A stretch of DNA of 64,000 bases from Aureisphaera galaxeae (GTDB taxonomy: Bacteria; Bacteroidota; Bacteroidia; Flavobacteriales; Flavobacteriaceae), in the NCBI RefSeq assembly GCF_028561275.1, contig NZ_JAQQTF010000004.1:744001-808000 (forward strand). The letters are read 5' to 3'. The notes below the pieces were generated by a model. It did not search any database. It saw only the letters and a program-made list of their open reading frames with translations, and was not told where the DNA came from. Positions 35,571 to 44,701 of the stretch are shown here, piece by piece. Position numbers and translations under genes: made by a program. Numbering within the stretch: position 1 is the stretch's first letter; each line of letters starts with the position of its first letter.

Positions 35571-36362
35571 ATGAAATTTACAAATCTCTCATTCGATCCT
35601 TCATTAAAAGACCATGTTCTAGCTGTATGGCAATTGGAGTATGCTGAAGGAGCGGATCAGGAATTGAATTTCATCGAATTTCTCACCTTTGCCTGTGCTT
35701 ATCCTACATTGGTGTTTCAGTACCAAGGAATCGGTTTTTTACGAACGTCCCTGCAACGGCCTGCGGCGGTTATTCCCAGAAACCATTTTACGGGGATCGT
35801 AACCCAGCCCATCGATATTTGTACTTCGGGCCCATTCGCCATGGTAGGAGTTACCCTGTTTCCGTATGCTACGGGAACACTTTTCGACTTCCCTGTGGAC
35901 AAAAGTATCAATGGTATCTTTGGCTTAAAGGGATTTGACAAAGTATATGATACGATAGAAGAGCTGACCCCAGCCATCACTGCTTATATAGAAGGATTGA
36001 TTCAGGAAAGTGATCCTGTAGATCCTATTATTCAGTCAGCTGTCCAATTTATTGCCGATAATAAGGGCGAGGGTTCCATTTCAGAACTATCCAAGTACTT
36101 GGGATATTCCGTGCGTCAAGTGGAGCGCAAGTTTCAACGTTATATCGGTGTTTCCCCTAAGGAATTTGCCAAGATCGTTCGCTTTCAGAACACATTAAAA
36201 GTAACCCCTCATGATATGGGACTGACCCAATTAGCATTGTTTAACGGATATTCGGATCAGTCCCATTTTATAAGGGATTTCAAAAAACTATCAGGCATAA
36301 AACCCAAAGACTACTTTTTTCAGGACCAGAGAATGGGTATTGGTTTTATTAAATACAGCTAA
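35571..36362 (+). CDS. AraC-type regulator with DUF6597-like N-domain
   Basis: The 263-residue protein has an N-terminal sensing domain (about 1-140, with AAVIPRNHFTGIVTQPI and VGVTLFPYATGTLF, typical of DUF6597-like regulators) and a C-terminal AraC helix-turn-helix (SISELSKYLGYSVRQVERKF, GLTQLALFNGYSDQSHFIRD). The 3' end overlaps the convergent exported hydrolase gene by four bases. Confidence 0.9.
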   Translation: MKFTNLSFDPSLKDHVLAVWQLEYAEGADQELNFIEFLTFACAYPTLVFQYQGIGFLRTSLQRPAAVIPRNHFTGIVTQPIDICTSGPFAMVGVTLFPYATGTLFDFPVDKSINGIFGLKGFDKVYDTIEELTPAITAYIEGLIQESDPVDPIIQSAVQFIADNKGEGSISELSKYLGYSVRQVERKFQRYIGVSPKEFAKIVRFQNTLKVTPHDMGLTQLALFNGYSDQSHFIRDFKKLSGIKPKDYFFQDQRMGIGFIKYS

Positions 36363-37306
36363 TTCAAGGTATTTACAAACGAAACTACGGCGTTCAATAA
36401 TTCCTTGGGCGTGCTCAAAACCATATCGTGGGTTGCTTCGGGGATGATTGTCTGTTCGCTTTTGGAAGACAGCTTTAGTTGTTCTTTTTGCAATCGCTCC
36501 CAAATCACATTACTTTCTTCCACGGGCATACCGGGAATGGAACGAAAGGCTTCAAAACTATTTCCTGCGGTAATGACCAATAAAGGAACATTCGTAGGGG
36601 ATTTTACTTTGCTCTGGGAATAGGAGAAATCCATCAGGGTCATCTCGTTCACCATAGCGTCATAAAAAGCAGGAGTGCTCGAAATTTTCTGATAGTCTTT
36701 CCAGTATTTGGCCGTCAATGTGGAATCGATAGGGATCATTTCGGGTTGTAGCATGCCCTTTCGTGCCATCGTGCCAGACTCTTTAAATCGATTGATTCCT
36801 GCCTCAACGATCATGGAAACCATGGGGGGTAATTTCTGGAATTGAAATTCAGTAGCTGCATCGGCTAGAATCAGGGCCTCCACATCTTTTGGGTAGTTGT
36901 TTAGAAAAGTTTTTATCACAAGGCCGCCATAGGAATGCCCCATGAGAATATAAGGGCCTTTTTTTTCCAACTTGGTTAGCGCCGTGTGCAATTCCTCGGC
37001 GATGACTTTTGCGGTTCTGGAGTAGGGCGAGGGGTCACTCCAACCATAACCCGCCCGATCGTACGTAATGACTGTAAAATGTTTGGAAAGCGTTTTCTGA
37101 AATTCTAACCATTGCAAGGAAAAGGCACCTGCACCAGCTTCGATAATGATTGTTTTGGATCCTGTACCCATAACATTTAAATGCAATGCATAGCCTCCAA
37201 TATCTACTTTTTGCCCAGGAGGAGGGGAAAGTTGTTGTGCCTGGACTTGTAGCGTTAGTAGGAATAGAGAAAAAAAGAGAATGGATAAGAGTCGTACTGA
37301 TTTCAT
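36359..37306 (-). CDS. Exported alpha/beta hydrolase
   Basis: MKSVRLLSILFFSLFLLTLQVQAQ is a signal peptide, so the 315-residue enzyme acts in the periplasm or outside. EAGAGAFSLQW holds the oxyanion region, GHSYGG the nucleophile serine, and ATHDMVLS the catalytic His. This resembles proline iminopeptidase-like and chloroperoxidase-like hydrolases; the substrate is unknown. Confidence 0.9.
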   Translation of the reverse strand: MKSVRLLSILFFSLFLLTLQVQAQQLSPPPGQKVDIGGYALHLNVMGTGSKTIIIEAGAGAFSLQWLEFQKTLSKHFTVITYDRAGYGWSDPSPYSRTAKVIAEELHTALTKLEKKGPYILMGHSYGGLVIKTFLNNYPKDVEALILADAATEFQFQKLPPMVSMIVEAGINRFKESGTMARKGMLQPEMIPIDSTLTAKYWKDYQKISSTPAFYDAMVNEMTLMDFSYSQSKVKSPTNVPLLVITAGNSFEAFRSIPGMPVEESNVIWERLQKEQLKLSSKSEQTIIPEATHDMVLSTPKELLNAVVSFVNTLN

Positions 37307-37406
37307 AGAATGTGCGTTTAGATAGATTCGATTTATAGCACCAAACTATCCAAACAAAACCGAGTCACGGTCATACTAAATTGAGCGTGACCTATTGGTT
37401 CATCTT

Positions 37407-38549
37407 TTAATTAGAATGTTGTTGAAGGTATTGAGAAGGAGTAACCCCAGCCATTTTCTTGAAGACCTTGTTGAAGGTGTTTTTATTCGAAAAACCTGAG
37501 TCGAAGGCAATGGCAATGATAGTAAGGTTTCTGTATTGAGGATCGGTAAGTCGTTCCTTTACCTCATTATAACGGTATTCGTTAATGAATTCGTAGAAAT
37601 TCTTACCCAGTTCTATGTTAAGGGCTTGAGAAATGATATGTTTAGGTTTTTGAATTTGATCGGAAAGGGTAAGCAAGGAGAATTCAGAATCCAAATAGGG
37701 TTTCTCACTATCCATATAATGTACGATTTCCGTTAAGTGCTTTTGGAGGTCTTTCTTTTCCATATTTGAGGTTCCGTACTTGTGGGCTGCATTTCCCAAA
37801 AATATTTGAGAAAAGGTTTTGTAGTTTTTGAAAGCAAAGACGACAAGGGCATTAATGGACGCAGCACAGAATAGCATAGTGAGGTAGTAAGCTTCCTGAT
37901 GAATGCTTTGTTGAAAGAAATACCATACCAACGCCAGGAAGTCTACCGCCCAAAACACCATAAAGAAATAGCCGAATTTAAGCAACCAACGATACTTTCG
38001 GGTAGCGGACTCAGTCCTCACAGTTTGTTTGGCGTTCCATAAGATCTTTAAAGCATAAAAGACATATCCAAAGCTGATGACTATTTGGAGACTAAGAAAT
38101 ACAAAGGTTCCAAGATCCAGAGGTTGTCTTACCGTTTCCAGTTGTGCTTGGACCAAGACAATTTTATCTTCAGCATTCAATAGATAGAAAGGTGTAAGGA
38201 AGACAATACCAACAAATAGCGGAATAAGATGAAGCAACAGTGAAGGCTTAATTGTGAAATTTTGAGACGCGATTGACTTTATATAGACGTAATAGCAAGG
38301 GCCAATGAGCATTGACAGGGGCGTGAATATATGTTGGAGATAGGGAGCTCTTACATAGCTTCCCGAATGGACCAAGAGATATTGAAAAAGGTTAAGGGCA
38401 ATGACTAAGACCAGGGTGGCCAAGAAATAATTCGCTTTGTTCCGCTGTCTTTGGGTCAACAAAATACCCACAAAAAGAAACCCCTGTAGCATTCCGAAGA
38501 AAAGAAGAACGGCCCAAAAATCGAAGGTTATGTCAAATGTGCTACCCAT
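37407..38549 (-). CDS. Membrane-bound AraC-type regulator
   Basis: About seven hydrophobic segments cover residues 8-240 (FWAVLLFFGMLQGFLFVGILL is the first), followed by a C-terminal AraC domain with LTLSDQIQKPKHIISQALN and IIAIAFDSGFSNKNTFNKVF. Such proteins are common in Bacteroidota and probably sense a membrane or extracellular cue. The ATG at 38549 gives the most typical N-terminus, but in-frame ATGs at 38597 and 38612 exist. Confidence 0.88.
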   Translation of the reverse strand: MGSTFDITFDFWAVLLFFGMLQGFLFVGILLTQRQRNKANYFLATLVLVIALNLFQYLLVHSGSYVRAPYLQHIFTPLSMLIGPCYYVYIKSIASQNFTIKPSLLLHLIPLFVGIVFLTPFYLLNAEDKIVLVQAQLETVRQPLDLGTFVFLSLQIVISFGYVFYALKILWNAKQTVRTESATRKYRWLLKFGYFFMVFWAVDFLALVWYFFQQSIHQEAYYLTMLFCAASINALVVFAFKNYKTFSQIFLGNAAHKYGTSNMEKKDLQKHLTEIVHYMDSEKPYLDSEFSLLTLSDQIQKPKHIISQALNIELGKNFYEFINEYRYNEVKERLTDPQYRNLTIIAIAFDSGFSNKNTFNKVFKKMAGVTPSQYLQQHSN

Positions 38550-38692
38550 ACGTACAAGGTCTTTGATAAAACTACAAATAAATAGAAAGGAAACCATGTA
38601 GCTCGATTCCATGGGGTGAAATAGGTCATTCTAAATTAAAAGGTACTCCCGGCGATACTTCCCTGGGTAATTTCGAATCCAAAATATCACAT

Positions 38693-39091
38693 ATGGAAAA
38701 CACTTCGCTATTACGAAAGGCCTTAAAGGCCAATGGATTTTTTTCGCTGCTTATGGGAATTATAACAATGACATTGGGTAATACGGTAACGGCTGTTTAT
38801 GAAATGGCTAATGGACAACCCTTGTTCTTTGGCATGCAATTGTGCATTTTTAGCCTGTTCGTGCTCTTCAATGCCTTTTATAAAAGGGTGTTCATGGGCT
38901 TGGTCTGGTTCATTATTGTACTGGATATATTGTATGTGCTACTAGGGTTTTATAGCTTGAGCTTGGTTGAAACCATAAGTCAAGGCGGCCTGTTTTTGAT
39001 TATCATCACCAATCTTATTGTATTGATGTTTGCCTTCTTTCAAACGAAAGGGGTCTTGACCTACAAAAAATCGAAACGGCAGGTGCTATAG
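38693..39091 (+). CDS. Four-helix membrane protein of unknown function
   Basis: The 132-residue protein has four hydrophobic segments (about 13-32, 44-60, 65-84 and 95-117) and a basic tail. I recognise no family. It is divergent from the membrane-bound AraC-type regulator and is a plausible target of it. Confidence 0.72.
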   Translation: MENTSLLRKALKANGFFSLLMGIITMTLGNTVTAVYEMANGQPLFFGMQLCIFSLFVLFNAFYKRVFMGLVWFIIVLDILYVLLGFYSLSLVETISQGGLFLIIITNLIVLMFAFFQTKGVLTYKKSKRQVL

Positions 39092-39147
39092 TCAAGAATA
39101 TGTATGAGGATGTCGTATTTATTCAATTAAGTAGAGAACCTTATTTC

Positions 39148-39155
39148 TACTTTTG
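39148..39155 (+). promoter_or_regulatory. Candidate -7 element
   Basis: TACTTTTG matches TAnnTTTG and lies 17 bases before the ATG of the putative zincin. No TTTG box at the expected spacing. Confidence 0.4.
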
Positions 39156-39172
39156 ATAAAAACATCCAAACC

Positions 39173-40039
39173 ATGAGATTTGTAGAAGCCTTTACCTTAA
39201 TCCTAACACTTGCTTTTGTTTCCCTTCATTTCGATGGGTTCGCCCAAAGCGAAACGCGAACAGCCAAAACCAAGCATTTCATCATTCAATGGGAAGAAGG
39301 GAATGTTACTGAAGCAGATGTTGCTGCCGCTAAGGAAAAATCGGAACAAATCTATAAAGTGTATGCCCAGTATTTGGGCTATGCAAAATTACCCAAGGAA
39401 CGCCTTACGATTATCATGGGTGGGCAGGGGATTGATATGGAAACGGGCAACGTCAATATTCCTTATGTAAATGGGCAAGGGACAATTCATATATACAATT
39501 TCCCGACCGGCTATTTTGGCGAATTGGCTCATGAAATGATGCACGCTTTTCGTGTATTTAATGGTGGAACCAACGATTGGTTCTTGGAAGAGGCTTTGGC
39601 GGAAGCATTGGCCGCCAAGCTTTTTCCCAAAACGGTTGGTTTTTGCAGGTATGGATATCCCATGACTGTGGCTGCGGGTGCCTGGATGGTAGATAAGGAT
39701 AGATACATTCCCCTTAGAAAGCTTAAAGACAACCACAATGCATTGAGTATGAAATGTTCGGCTCAGAGCTATGCCTTGCGAGGGGACTTCTATCAGTATT
39801 TGGAAGGAACCTTTGGAAAGCAGACCTTCCTGAAATTTGTCTATGATACTAGTTCTCCCAAATACGAAGCCTATGTAACCTTCTTTAGAAAGGATTTCGA
39901 TACCCTGGAAAAGGAATGGCTGTTGGACTTGCAGGATCGCATACGGAAAATGCCCGACTTTGAAACCCAAAAAAACAACTATCGGACAAAATCTGGGGTG
40001 CAGTACATCAACGTTTGTACCTCTGGTGTGGACTATTAA
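39173..40039 (+). CDS. Putative secreted zincin metallopeptidase
   Basis: The N-terminus MRFVEAFTLILTLAFVSLHFDGFAQS is a signal peptide. The mature protein contains GELAHEMMHAFRVF, whose HEMMH is an HExxH zinc motif. The downstream EEALAEALAAKLF supplies a possible third ligand Glu as in gluzincins (about 19 residues on). The remaining sequence is not a family I can name. It probably cleaves protein or peptide in the periplasm; a degenerate, non-catalytic protein is possible. Confidence 0.75.
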   Translation: MRFVEAFTLILTLAFVSLHFDGFAQSETRTAKTKHFIIQWEEGNVTEADVAAAKEKSEQIYKVYAQYLGYAKLPKERLTIIMGGQGIDMETGNVNIPYVNGQGTIHIYNFPTGYFGELAHEMMHAFRVFNGGTNDWFLEEALAEALAAKLFPKTVGFCRYGYPMTVAAGAWMVDKDRYIPLRKLKDNHNALSMKCSAQSYALRGDFYQYLEGTFGKQTFLKFVYDTSSPKYEAYVTFFRKDFDTLEKEWLLDLQDRIRKMPDFETQKNNYRTKSGVQYINVCTSGVDY

Positions 40040-40077
40040 ATCCAATTTCAAAAAAGAAGAATCCCTAAATTGCATTC

Positions 40078-40719
40078 ATGGATAAAGACACTGTACTCAA
40101 TAGCCTTTCTTCTAACATGAATAGGAGGGATGAGGTTCCCAATCAGGAGTTGGCCGAAAGAATAGCAAAAGCCAAAGATACTGAGGCTATTCCTATCCTA
40201 ATTGACTTGTTGAAGGCGAAAAAGGCCCTTCAGAACGATGCCATTAAGGTGTTGTATGAAATAGGGGAGCGCGAACCATCGCTGATTGCTCCCTATTTTG
40301 AGAACTTCATGGAGTTATTGGATCATAAAAACAACCGACTGCAGTGGGGTGGGATGACAGCCATCAATACTATTACCCTTTTGCGGAAAGAGGATGTTTA
40401 TAAGAATCTCTCGCTTCTTGTGGAGTTGGGAACCCTTGGCTCCGTAATTACGAGGGACCAATTAATGTATGTGCTTCAGAAAATGGCGAGCCAGCCACCA
40501 TTCAGAAAGGAAAGTATGGCCTATATCTTCGAGATACTTTCCCAAAGCCCACCCAATCAATTTCCCAAATATGCCGAGGAAACCCTAAAAGTAATTTCAA
40601 AAGAGGATGGTAAAGTTCTGTTGGAAATACTTACGAACAGAGTGTCCGATTTGGAGAAGGAAAGTAGCCGGAAAAGGGTACATAAGGTGATTAGGGCTTT
40701 AGCGAAAAAGATGGAATAA
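40078..40719 (+). CDS. HEAT-like helical-repeat protein of unknown function
   Basis: This 213-residue soluble protein has no signal. It is made of paired helices such as AIPILIDLLKAKKALQNDAIKVLYE and PYFENFMELLDHKNNRLQW, typical of HEAT/armadillo repeats. It is likely a binding scaffold. It follows the zincin gene by 38 bases on the same strand. Confidence 0.75.
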   Translation: MDKDTVLNSLSSNMNRRDEVPNQELAERIAKAKDTEAIPILIDLLKAKKALQNDAIKVLYEIGEREPSLIAPYFENFMELLDHKNNRLQWGGMTAINTITLLRKEDVYKNLSLLVELGTLGSVITRDQLMYVLQKMASQPPFRKESMAYIFEILSQSPPNQFPKYAEETLKVISKEDGKVLLEILTNRVSDLEKESSRKRVHKVIRALAKKME

Positions 40720-40808
40720 ACGTTTGATCGTAAGTGAAACAGTTTTTTCTTTATGATAGCTTCAAAAGTTGCTTCCATACAACAGGCAAAAAAATGTCAT
40801 GATTTATC

Positions 40809-40839
40809 TTTGTCGGGTATAGACTTAATTTTATATTTG
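40809..40839 (+). promoter_or_regulatory. Promoter of tRNA-Arg
   Basis: TTTG at 40809-40812 and TATATTTG at 40832-40839 are separated by 19 bases, an exact Bacteroidota promoter; the tRNA begins 18 bases further. Confidence 0.85.
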
Positions 40840-40857
40840 CACCACCAAAATTAAAAC

Positions 40858-40934
40858 GGTCGCGTAGCTCAGCTGGATAGAGCATCTGCCTTCTAAGCAG
40901 ACGGTCGCAGGTTCGAGTCCTGCCGCGATCACCA
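40858..40934 (+). tRNA. tRNA-Arg (anticodon TCT)
   Basis: GGTCGCG pairs with CGCGATC (one G-T), the anticodon arm is TCTGC-CTTCTAA-GCAGA and the T-arm contains GGTTCGAGTCC. Discriminator A and CCA are encoded. It reads AGA codons. Confidence 0.95.
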
Positions 40935-40942
40935 CAATAATT

Positions 40943-40974
40943 AAATCCTGCAACATTAGTTGTGGGATTTTTTG
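40943..40974 (+). terminator. Terminator of tRNA-Arg
   Basis: AAATCCTGCAAC pairs with GTTGTGGGATTT (12 bp with two G-T pairs) around a four-base loop; a T-run follows. Confidence 0.85.
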
Positions 40975-41085
40975 TTTCCGGCAATATTGAAGCTTTTCTA
41001 AAAACTTCCACGCCAAACAATCATATTATATTGTAACAATTCCGAACTCCACTTTACTTATAGATGGACTCCAAGTAAAACTATA

Positions 41086-41586
41086 TTGACAAACACTAGC
41101 CAAGAACTTCACTACGAATATGTTGCTGATGCTGGAGATATTACTGTAATAAAAGAAGGCAAACGCATTTACTTTTCCGAACAAGAATATAGATGGTTTC
41201 GACCCAATTATAGGCTTGTATATGATGAAAGCCTGAACTTATTGCTCACCTACAGGGAGAGTGGCTTTTTTACAACGAAAAGAACTGTAGAGTTTCTTGT
41301 TTCCGAACTGGTTGAAGATGGTTTCAGTATCACTTCGAAGAATACATGCGTCTTTTATAATGGCGATGAGGTAACCCTTAAGGAAAAATGGATTCCCTTT
41401 ATCAACCCATTTATGCATATTTATATGAATGGGGAAAGAATAGGCGAAGTACGTAGAAATTTTGGGTTGGTAAATCGATTTAGAATAAAAATCAAGGACT
41501 TTGGGGAATCCTTCGAACGGAATTTCCTGTTGTTTTTCATTTGTGTTCAAGCCAATCGCAATGATGGGGATGCAGGTGGAGATTAA
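41086..41586 (+). CDS. Hypothetical 166-residue protein (TTG start)
   Basis: The frame has no early ATG; a TTG at 41086 gives MTNTSQELHYEYVADAGDIT. The protein is beta-rich, with YRLVYDESLNLLLTYRESGF and MHIYMNGERIGEVRRNFG, and ends in a hydrophilic NRNDGDAGGD tail after a hydrophobic NFLLFFICVQA. I do not recognise it. The frame remains open upstream, so the true start could be a rarer codon. Confidence 0.65.
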   Translation: MTNTSQELHYEYVADAGDITVIKEGKRIYFSEQEYRWFRPNYRLVYDESLNLLLTYRESGFFTTKRTVEFLVSELVEDGFSITSKNTCVFYNGDEVTLKEKWIPFINPFMHIYMNGERIGEVRRNFGLVNRFRIKIKDFGESFERNFLLFFICVQANRNDGDAGGD

Positions 41587-41600
41587 AAATTGATGAGATT

Positions 41601-42023
41601 ATGAATATTATTGGAAAATGGAAAGGCTTTTATGAATACGGGGAAGGGTATGACCTTCCGTATTTTGCCAAGCGTGTAGGGCTAGAGATCACTTTTGAAG
41701 GCCATAACGATAGATTCATTGGATCTACCCGAGAAGAGCCTTCGGAATATTCCGTTCCCTTAAAAGGTACGGTAGAAGGGTTTGTAGAAGATGGATTGAT
41801 TTCATTCATTAAACGATACCCGAAAAAACCGGTGATTTTGGAAAGGCACAAAATAGGGATAGAATTTGAAGAGGGCCAGTCCGAAATAGAACATACAGGT
41901 GTGGTCGATGAAGAGCACCAAGCCATTCATGGCTCTTGGACTATTTATGATGTTGTAGAAGATGAACAAGGAACATATGAATATGCAGCTCATGGAATCT
42001 GGTTGCTGAAACGGGTAGATTAG
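41601..42023 (+). CDS. Hypothetical 140-residue cytoplasmic protein
   Basis: It starts MNIIGKWKGFYEYGEGYDLP and looks like a small lipocalin-style or beta-barrel protein (alternating strands, GTVEGFVEDGLISFIKRYP, HGSWTIYDVVEDEQGTYEY). No catalytic motif is seen. It follows the preceding gene by 14 bases. Confidence 0.7.
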   Translation: MNIIGKWKGFYEYGEGYDLPYFAKRVGLEITFEGHNDRFIGSTREEPSEYSVPLKGTVEGFVEDGLISFIKRYPKKPVILERHKIGIEFEEGQSEIEHTGVVDEEHQAIHGSWTIYDVVEDEQGTYEYAAHGIWLLKRVD

Positions 42024-42062
42024 GGTATTTGATTACCTTTATAATTCTAAAGAACCATCCTA

Positions 42063-42542
42063 ATGAGCATACAAGAACAACTGGCTAAACAAATACGGGA
42101 CATGCATTCCGGCCCAAATATGACAGGTGTGAACCTAACGGATGCCTTGGAAGGCGTAACTTGGCAAATGGCCAACCAAAAAGTAGGGGAGTTGAACACC
42201 ATAGGCGTTCTTGTTTTTCATATCAATTATTACATTCATGGGGTGATCCCTGTTTTCGGAGGGGGCACACTCGACATACACGATAAATACAGTTACGACG
42301 CTCCTGAAATTACCTCAGAAGCCGATTGGAATCGCCGGTTGGACCAATTTTGGGCCGATGGGGAGAAGCTAGCGGCACATGTTGAACAATTACCGGATGA
42401 AAAGTTATTTGCTCCTTTTGTCAAGGAGAAATACGGCAATTATTTCAAGAACATCATGGGTATTGTTGAACATACGCATTATCACTTAGGCCAAATCGTA
42501 ATTATTAAGAAACAAATACGTACAGCCACGTCCAATCCCTAA
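42063..42542 (+). CDS. DinB-like metal-binding protein
   Basis: The 159-residue four-helix protein has the DinB-type His pattern: VFHINYYIHG in the second helix and the pair in IVEHTHYHLGQIVIIKK near the end. The family binds Zn or Ni; some members are thiol-transferases and many have unknown roles. It lies in a run of small genes on the plus strand. Confidence 0.85.
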   Translation: MSIQEQLAKQIRDMHSGPNMTGVNLTDALEGVTWQMANQKVGELNTIGVLVFHINYYIHGVIPVFGGGTLDIHDKYSYDAPEITSEADWNRRLDQFWADGEKLAAHVEQLPDEKLFAPFVKEKYGNYFKNIMGIVEHTHYHLGQIVIIKKQIRTATSNP

Positions 42543-42554
42543 ACCGCCGTAGCC

Positions 42555-42911
42555 ATGCCCGCAAAAACAATATACTGGATCAGCACTTTATTGGTTTCTG
42601 CCATGTTATTGTGGAGTTCCTATTCCTATATATTCAGCGAAAGCACCATTCAAGGGATCCGAGACTTGGGATTTCCGGATTTCTTTAGAATTCAATTGGC
42701 TGTCCTGAAGTTACTCGCAGTACTCATTTTGGTAGTTCCCCAGATTCCTCTTACCGTTAAAGAATGGGCGTATGCCGGCGTCGGATTGTTTTTTATTACG
42801 GCTATTGTGGCTCACTTTGCGCATAAAGATCCTATTGCTATTAATCTGATCAATGTTGTGTTTATTGGATTGCTTATTGTTTCCCGTATATATCTGCACA
42901 AACTTTCTTAA
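42555..42911 (+). CDS. DoxX-like membrane protein
   Basis: The 118 residues form four hydrophobic segments. IYWISTLLVSAMLLWSSYSY, QLAVLKLLAVLILVVPQIP and KEWAYAGVGLFFITAIVAH follow the DoxX-like pattern (DoxX/DUF4405-style small membrane proteins). Function unknown. It begins 12 bases after the DinB gene stop. Confidence 0.82.
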   Translation: MPAKTIYWISTLLVSAMLLWSSYSYIFSESTIQGIRDLGFPDFFRIQLAVLKLLAVLILVVPQIPLTVKEWAYAGVGLFFITAIVAHFAHKDPIAINLINVVFIGLLIVSRIYLHKLS

Positions 42912-42929
42912 CCAAATTCTAAGTATCTA

Positions 42930-43508
42930 TTGAAAGCACGTAAGACATATTTAAGAGGGAAATCGGTTTTTATCGTTTCCTTAATTGTCGTTGGAGTCAC
43001 TATATTAACTGTTTACTTAACAGGAATCCATTATCATAGAAGCGTTACGACCAACTTTTATTGGTCATTGGGAATCATTGCATTCTCCTTGTTTTCTTTT
43101 TTAACCTATGGGTTGTTTAAGGGTGTGGGAATAAAGGATAATTTCCCTTCTTTACAGGAGGCCAAAGATAGCGTAGATTTCATTCCCTCAGTGGGCGATA
43201 ATTCCTGGGTTACCGAAATTCCTGTTCCAGAGGTGGAGAATCCCATCCTTTCGGTGTTGGTTTGGATCGGTATGACGATCCTCATCATTATACTGCTGGT
43301 GTTTATGGAATTCATCTTTTGGGTTTCCATTTTTCTCTTGCTAGCCATGTTGTATTGGCTTTATTTTAGGGCACTCAGACTTGTTTTTAGTATTTCTCGA
43401 AAAACGATAGGCGACTTTGGTAATTCGGTAATTTATGCCCTGGGGTATACACTTTTGTATACGGGATGGATTTTCGGAATTGTATATCTGGCCGAAGTCC
43501 TTCGGTAG
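42930..43508 (+). CDS. Membrane protein of unknown function (TTG start)
   Basis: The 192-residue protein has five likely membrane segments, with a Pro/Glu-rich extramembrane stretch (about 85-110). The first codon is TTG at 42930; no ATG is near. It follows the DoxX-like gene by 18 bases and converges with the THUMP-like methyltransferase. No family recognised. Confidence 0.7.
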   Translation: MKARKTYLRGKSVFIVSLIVVGVTILTVYLTGIHYHRSVTTNFYWSLGIIAFSLFSFLTYGLFKGVGIKDNFPSLQEAKDSVDFIPSVGDNSWVTEIPVPEVENPILSVLVWIGMTILIIILLVFMEFIFWVSIFLLLAMLYWLYFRALRLVFSISRKTIGDFGNSVIYALGYTLLYTGWIFGIVYLAEVLR

Positions 43509-43517
43509 ACTACGAAA

Positions 43518-44687
43518 TCATTTACCAACTTTTTTGCACTTGAGGACGACCCTTTCATTGTTCGCATTGGTAGTAAAGAACAGATACACATCACCACCAT
43601 CGGCTATACGCCACTTTTTGCGAAGTGACGCCACATTTTCTGAGAAGTTTCGGGTGGCAACATTGGCTTTTGTGTTTTTGAAAGGGGCCATGTTCTTTTT
43701 CTGATAGGGAATAACTTCCAAAATATCGAAAACACGCCCAGGAAAATCCTTTAGTGCTTCCGATGTATACAAATGGCTATGCGTATGAAGCTTGCCAAGA
43801 CCGTAGGTGCGGGCTACAGCGCCAAAGTTACCGGACTTCATAATCGCCGCGTTGGGCTCATATAAATACTTTCCGGGCATTTCGAATGAGAGGTCGTACT
43901 CACCGCCAACGGGACATTCAAAAAGTTGCGCCTTTTCCTTGGTGAAATTGCACGTAACCATATTAATAGTTCCTTCAACCCTCTTCTGAACGATCCATAG
44001 CAACTCTTTTACGTCATTCTCTACTGCTACAATATGAATCTCCTTCACATATTTCAAATCCGCAATTGCCGCTGTGATGTCAAGCATGGGAGAGGTTTTC
44101 AATAGGAGAGTATCACAACGTTCGAGCAGGAAATCCAGATGACTCACCACGTCCGGTTCACAATCTTTCAGAAAGAAGACCTTACCTTTGGAAGCATGCC
44201 TTCGAGCGGGATCTGTATAGATCACATCGAAGGTATGATCCTGTATGCCCTTCAGTCCATCCACGCATTCAGTTGCTACATTATGGATTCCCAAAGCATT
44301 AAAATTGTGCTTGGCTATGGCAGAAAGCCGTTCATCCTGTTCAAAGTGATATACCTTTTCGAAATGCGAAGCAAAATGGTATACATCCACCCCAAAACCC
44401 CCTGTGATGTCGACCAACGAATTTCCCTTCACCAAGGATGCTTTGTACTTGGCGGTGGTTTCGGAAGAACACTGTTCTAAATTCAACTTATGTGGATAGT
44501 AGATTCCTGGGCTGTGATGCCAATTGGGCAATTTCTTTTCAGCTTTACGATAGCCTACAATTTGTTCAATCAGTTCTGTGATAGGGACATTGGGAAAGGG
44601 ACTTCCCTTAAAGGCTAGGGCAGTAGTATCACCTCCAAAACTCTTTATGAAATCTTGAACATCTTCTTGTAGAATGGCTGGATTCAC
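43518..44687 (-). CDS. Class I SAM-dependent methyltransferase with THUMP-like domain
   Basis: Residues about 85-230 form a Rossmann methyltransferase: SLVDITGGFGVDVYHFA (SAM loop), FEQDERLSAIAKHN and DVIYTDPARRHASKGKV, whose DPAR replaces the usual DPPY. The C-terminal ~150 residues are a THUMP-like RNA-binding-type domain (KYLYEPNAAIMKSGNFGAVA). An RNA base is the likely substrate, not proven. The start is GTG at 44687. Confidence 0.88.
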   Translation of the reverse strand: MNPAILQEDVQDFIKSFGGDTTALAFKGSPFPNVPITELIEQIVGYRKAEKKLPNWHHSPGIYYPHKLNLEQCSSETTAKYKASLVKGNSLVDITGGFGVDVYHFASHFEKVYHFEQDERLSAIAKHNFNALGIHNVATECVDGLKGIQDHTFDVIYTDPARRHASKGKVFFLKDCEPDVVSHLDFLLERCDTLLLKTSPMLDITAAIADLKYVKEIHIVAVENDVKELLWIVQKRVEGTINMVTCNFTKEKAQLFECPVGGEYDLSFEMPGKYLYEPNAAIMKSGNFGAVARTYGLGKLHTHSHLYTSEALKDFPGRVFDILEVIPYQKKNMAPFKNTKANVATRNFSENVASLRKKWRIADGGDVYLFFTTNANNERVVLKCKKVGK

Positions 44688-44701
44688 TCAGCGAAAATAC
44701 G

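Noticed and set aside
39389-40075. 228-codon minus-strand ORF opposite the putative zincin gene
   Set aside because: The plus frame has a signal peptide and HExxH motif; the minus frame has neither.
40751-41020. Minus-strand ORF containing GRTRTCDRLLRRQ
   Set aside because: It is the antisense translation of tRNA-Arg and its flanks, again a known false protein.
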